The notes beneath the pieces are model-generated. The model saw only the letters and a program-made list of their open reading frames with translations, searched no databases and was not told the origin of the DNA. From NCBI RefSeq assembly GCF_001507645.1, contig NZ_CP013909.1, positions 4,340,001-4,404,000 on the forward strand: DNA of 64,000 nucleotides, in the 5' to 3' direction. Made by a program: the position numbers and the translations under genes. Source of the stretch: Hymenobacter sedentarius (GTDB taxonomy: Bacteria; Bacteroidota; Bacteroidia; Cytophagales; Hymenobacteraceae). Of this stretch, positions 60,741 through 64,000 are shown one piece after another; within the stretch, counting starts at the first letter, position 1, and each line of letters starts with the position of its first letter.

Positions 60741-62843
60741 CTACCACCGCCAGCCCAATTGCGCCCCGGCATACCAGCTGCGGCCCGGCGCCGGCTGAAA
60801 ATAGCGGCCGCCGAACGCATTCAAATCATTGCCCAGGCTGTATTTGCGGTTGGTGGCGTTGTCGAGGCCGGCGTAAATGTTGGTTTCGAGCCGGCCCCAG
60901 GTGCGCCGCCAGCCGCCCCGCGCCCCAAACACCCAATAGCCCGGCGCCTCCTCGGTATTGGCATCGTTGAGCACCACACGGGCCTGGTGGCTTAGGTTGG
61001 GGTTGAGGTAAAAGCCGGTGGCATGGCTGAAATCAAGCCCGGCGCTGAGGGTGTGCGGCGTGGTGCCGGTGAGGCGGTTGCCGTGCAAGTCCCGCCCGCT
61101 GCTGGGGTAGCTGCCGAAGCGGAAGTTGTTGTAGGCGTAGCTGGCCCAGGCCCGCAGGCCGGAGGGGGCCGTGCCCGGGCCGGGCGCCGCCGGGGCCGCT
61201 TGCCACAGCCAGCCGCTCAGCGCCGCTTCTAGGCCCCGCTGGTGGGTGCTGCCGGTGTTGCGGAACACAACGGTGCCCTGGTCGGTGGTGCTGCTCACCA
61301 CGGTTTGGCGCAGCTCCAGGTCAAAGGCCGTCAGCTCATATACCAGCCGATTGGCGAAGAAATTACCCCGCGCGCCCAGCTCGTAGCTGGTGCCGCGCTC
61401 GGCCTGCAGCTCGCCGTTCAGGCTGGCATCGGAGGGCCGAATTTCCTCTATCGTGGGCGGCGAAAAGCCGGTGCTGACGCTGGCATAAACCGATAAAGTG
61501 GGGCTGAATTCCTTGAGCAGCGCCACGCGGGGCGACACTTCGGGCCGGAAATCGCGGCTAAACCGGTACTCCGTGGGGCGCGTGGCGGCATTGCTCACCC
61601 GTGCAATGCCGTAGTGTAGCCGGTTGTAGCTCGCGGCCACGGTCAGGAGCCAATCGGCAGGCAGCGCGTAGTCGGCCTGGGCAAAAACAAAGCCCGTGGC
61701 GGTCGTGATTTCGTCGTCGTAGCGTAGCGCACCGGGCGTGCCGGCATTGTTTTGGTAGCTGCGGCCGCTGGCAAAGCTACCCTGCCACTCGCCCCCGCCC
61801 TGCAGCCGCAGCACCCGCCCGGCCAGCGCCGTGCGGTAGCTCAGGGCCGTGCGGCCGCCCAGGCCCAGGGCCGTATTGCGCTCATAGTCTACCAAATACG
61901 GCGTGCGTATGGCCGTGCCGCTGCCATAGAGCGTGGTTAGCAAATCCAGCTGCTCGGTAAAGCGGTAATCGTGCGTGAGGCCCAGCAGGCCCGTGCGCGA
62001 GGCGTAGAAAGCCTGCTGGGCCACGGTGCCGGGGGCGGTGGCCGTGCCCGGCCGCGCCTGCCGCGGGTCGGCCGCGTACTGGGCCCGCGTGAGGCCGCCG
62101 GGCAGCTGGTAGTTGATGTCGGTATAGAGCAGATGGGCCGCCAGCGTGGTTTTGGTCGAGGCCACGGTGTGGGCATCCAGCGTAAAAACGTCGCGCCGCA
62201 GGGCACTTTGCACCCGGTAGCCATCCAGCTCCTGGTGCGCGTATTGGGCCCGCACGCTGCTGGTGGCACTGCCGGTTTCGGCGATAATCGTGCTGCGGCG
62301 CAGGCCGTAGCTGCCCACCGTGGCCCCGGCCGCTACCCGGCTGGTGCCCGCCGCCACCTCCGGCGTACTGAACAGTGCCACGCCGCCTGTGCCCGCGCCG
62401 TACACGCTGCCGGCGGGTCCTTTCAGCACTTCCAGCCGCCCGATAATGGCGGGGTCGAGCAAATTCAGGGGCGTGCTGCCGCTGGCTTCGGTGTACGGGA
62501 TGCCGTTGTAGTACACCTTCACGTTGCGCACCCCAAAGGGTGAGCGCAGCGTGCTGCCCCGAATACTGAGCCGGTAGCTGGCCGTGGCCCGCTCCTCCAG
62601 CCGCACGCCGGGCAGCGTATTTACGGCCTGCGTGAGGGCCGTGGGGCTGAATTGCTCAATTGTGCGGGCCTCAAGCACGCCCACGGCCGCCGCGGTGCGG
62701 CGTAACGGCAGGCGCTGGCCGTAGCCCGTCACGGTGGCCTCGGGCAGGGCCACGGCGCGGGCGGTATCAGCGGGCTGGGTTTGGGCAAAAGCGCGCGGCT
62801 GGGGCAGCAACAGCGCCAAAAGCAACAGGTAACGAACAGGCAT
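60741..62843 (-). CDS. TonB-dependent outer-membrane receptor (FecA-like)
   Basis: From ATG 62841-62843 the product is about 700 aa: signal peptide (RYLLLLALLLPQPRAFAQ) followed by a plug domain with a TonB-box-like VALPEATVTGYGQRLPLRRT. Plug hallmarks include ALTQAVNTLPGVRLEERATA, SIRGSTLRSPFGVRNVKVYY and IGRLEVLKGPAGSVYGAGTG. A 22-strand-type barrel ends FNAFGGRYFQPAPGRSWYAG and AQLGWRW. Such receptors import iron chelates, cobalamin or other large nutrients with TonB energy. No N-terminal signalling domain and no periplasmic partner is adjacent. It is divergent from an AraC regulator, which may control it. The longer start at 62978 lacks a signal. Confidence 0.93.
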   Translation of the reverse strand: MPVRYLLLLALLLPQPRAFAQTQPADTARAVALPEATVTGYGQRLPLRRTAAAVGVLEARTIEQFSPTALTQAVNTLPGVRLEERATASYRLSIRGSTLRSPFGVRNVKVYYNGIPYTEASGSTPLNLLDPAIIGRLEVLKGPAGSVYGAGTGGVALFSTPEVAAGTSRVAAGATVGSYGLRRSTIIAETGSATSSVRAQYAHQELDGYRVQSALRRDVFTLDAHTVASTKTTLAAHLLYTDINYQLPGGLTRAQYAADPRQARPGTATAPGTVAQQAFYASRTGLLGLTHDYRFTEQLDLLTTLYGSGTAIRTPYLVDYERNTALGLGGRTALSYRTALAGRVLRLQGGGEWQGSFASGRSYQNNAGTPGALRYDDEITTATGFVFAQADYALPADWLLTVAASYNRLHYGIARVSNAATRPTEYRFSRDFRPEVSPRVALLKEFSPTLSVYASVSTGFSPPTIEEIRPSDASLNGELQAERGTSYELGARGNFFANRLVYELTAFDLELRQTVVSSTTDQGTVVFRNTGSTHQRGLEAALSGWLWQAAPAAPGPGTAPSGLRAWASYAYNNFRFGSYPSSGRDLHGNRLTGTTPHTLSAGLDFSHATGFYLNPNLSHQARVVLNDANTEEAPGYWVFGARGGWRRTWGRLETNIYAGLDNATNRKYSLGNDLNAFGGRYFQPAPGRSWYAGAQLGWRW

Positions 62844-63100
62844 GAACGACAACGAAAGTAAGACCACGCAGACCGGCAGAGCCCGCAAATTGTTGCCGGA
62901 CGCCGGGGTTTCAGCCCAATTTTCTGCGGGCCGGGCAGCTGCAAAGGTGCTCATTTCGCAGCCGATTGGGGAGTGCACCGCCCGCCACCACTCCTTATAA
63001 TAATATGGAGTAAAATCAGTAAATTACGGATACCAGTGCGTTGTTCCGGCTGCCCGGCAGCCGGGCGGCAAAACGAAAGAAATCTGCTGGTGTCCCGGCT
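62844..63100. promoter_or_regulatory. Divergent region between receptor and AraC regulator
   Basis: The 257-bp gap holds both upstream regions. The AT-rich part near 62990-63030 (TATAATAATATGG) is a plausible promoter zone. I cannot define an operator by eye. Confidence 0.4.
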
Positions 63101-63937
63101 ATGTTTTATCAGGTGTTTGCTCCCTGCCAGCCGCTGGCCCCGTTTATCGACAGCTACTACGTGCTGGAGGGCAACCCCTGGGAGGGCTACCAGCGGGTGA
63201 AGCTGACGCCCAGCGGAACCAGCGGCCTAGTGGTGCAATACGGCGACCGACTACAGCTCGAAAATGACCACCACCGGAACGAATTGCTAAGCGAAAGCTT
63301 CGTTTTTGGCCAGCTTCGGAAGTATGTGTTTCTTGAAGCTTGCGGTGGGCTAAAGGTGCTGGGGGTTCATTTTAAGCCCACCGGCTTCTACCGCCTTTTC
63401 GGCATACCGATGGCTCCCTACACCGACCGGGCCGTGGATGCCGAACTGGTGCTGGGCGGCGGCGCCACTTACCTGGCCGGCCGGGTGTGCGACGCCGGCG
63501 AGGCCGCAGCGCGGGTGGCCGTGGTGGAAGAATTCCTGATGCGCTTCCTGGGCAAAGGCCCGGCAGTCGAATCCATTATCGACCAGGCTGTGCAGCTTAT
63601 TCTAAGCGCGCGGGGCAATCTGTCCATCTGCGGGCTGGCCCAATCCCTGCGGGTGGGCTGCCGCACACTGGAGCGCAAGTTCAGGGCCGAAGTGGGCATT
63701 TTGCCCAAGCTGTTTGCCAGCATCATTCGCTTCAACGCCATGCTGCGGGTCCGGCAAACGGCCCACAACTCCTGGCTCGACGCCGCTTACGCGGGCGGCT
63801 ACTGCGACCAGTCGCACCTGATTCGGCAGGTCAAGCTCTTTTGCGGAGAGGCTCCGTCGCAGCTGCTTACCGGCGACACCGACGACCTCCCCACGCTGAT
63901 TCAGCACAGTTACCACCACCATTTATCTGGCTTTTAA
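63101..63937 (+). CDS. AraC-family transcriptional regulator (receptor-linked)
   Basis: From ATG 63101 the product is about 278 aa. It has a DUF6597-like N-terminal domain (FYQVFAPCQPLAPFIDSYYV, VLGVHFKPTGFYRLFGIPMA) and an AraC-type HTH C-terminal domain (ICGLAQSLRVGCRTLERKFR, then CDQSHLIRQVKLFCGEAPSQ). It is a distant relative of the two adhesin-linked regulators. It is divergent from the TonB-dependent receptor, so regulation of nutrient uptake is a natural inference. An in-frame start at 63041 is rejected as less likely. Confidence 0.88.
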   Translation: MFYQVFAPCQPLAPFIDSYYVLEGNPWEGYQRVKLTPSGTSGLVVQYGDRLQLENDHHRNELLSESFVFGQLRKYVFLEACGGLKVLGVHFKPTGFYRLFGIPMAPYTDRAVDAELVLGGGATYLAGRVCDAGEAAARVAVVEEFLMRFLGKGPAVESIIDQAVQLILSARGNLSICGLAQSLRVGCRTLERKFRAEVGILPKLFASIIRFNAMLRVRQTAHNSWLDAAYAGGYCDQSHLIRQVKLFCGEAPSQLLTGDTDDLPTLIQHSYHHHLSGF

Positions 63938-64000
63938 TCAGCTGGGTACGCAGTGAGCGGCCCGCATTTGGCTGTCACTTTTGTCCAATGTAAAGCAGGG

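Overview
The window looks like a chromosomal segment of a GC-rich member of the Bacteroidota, most like Hymenobacter (Cytophagales, Hymenobacteraceae). This rests on type IX secretion (T9SS) C-terminal sorting domains on several secreted proteins, SprB-repeat adhesins, a DUF3494 ice-binding-type protein, TonB-dependent receptors, Bacteroidota-style PAS histidine kinases, and the lack of clear Shine-Dalgarno sequences. No T9SS machinery genes are present, only cargo. One tRNA gene (Arg, anticodon CCG) was found; there is no rRNA, CRISPR array or intact prophage.

Layout. 1-2.5 kb: decay zone with the frame-broken end of a cation P-type ATPase and two L,D-transpeptidase relics either side of an intact universal stress protein. 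2.5-6.4 kb: thioredoxin-like protein, PAS histidine kinase overlapping a REC-Crp/Fnr regulator, and a peptide deformylase-like gene. 6.4-8.3 kb: AT-rich island with a secreted protein and the 5' end of an outer-membrane beta-barrel gene. 10.5-20 kb: OmpA/TSP3 protein, META lipoprotein, tRNA-Arg, ohr, sucC, a GH113-like glycosidase, a LolD-like ATPase, a Yx(FWY)xxD-type lipoprotein and a possible single-strand-annealing-type protein. 20-26.3 kb: DUF3494 T9SS protein, an SBBP-repeat relic and two more two-component pairs, with a repeated ACCC-N7-GGGT motif between them. 26.3-32 kb: relics, then four envelope-glycosylation genes (polyprenyl-phosphate GT2, YdjC/ChbG-type deacetylase, flippase-like membrane protein, ArnT-like GT39). 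This set recalls the Francisella FlmF2-NaxD-FlmK route that puts galactosamine on lipid A. 32-42.7 kb: a MITE-like element, IS3 relic, secreted MBL-fold hydrolase, a STAS-like protein and its decayed copy, recQ, an esterase, rhodanese, an extracellular endonuclease I with Calx-beta and lamin-tail domains, a small acetyltransferase and two acidic disordered proteins.

42.8-59 kb is the most striking part. Two tandem modules lie on the minus strand, each an AraC-family regulator followed, after a conserved leader of about 190 nt, by a SprB-repeat adhesin with a type A T9SS domain. The adhesins share their N-terminal domain, first and last repeats, C-terminus, leader and terminator. One has 11 SprB repeats (1,271 aa) and the other 35 (about 3,103 aa); the larger one contains four copies of a four-repeat superunit of about 945 bp. 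The simplest reading is one duplicated surface-adhesin cassette whose repeat array then expanded. Disordered proteins with matching leaders and starts (MDTQ-) flank both sides. 59-64 kb: an Ala/Pro-rich protein, then a TonB-dependent receptor divergent from a third AraC regulator of the same subfamily.

Throughout, palindromic REP-like repeats and strong bidirectional terminators sit between genes, and several gene relics (adhesins, transpeptidases, transposase) indicate active gene loss. All family names come from reading motifs by eye; no database search was run.
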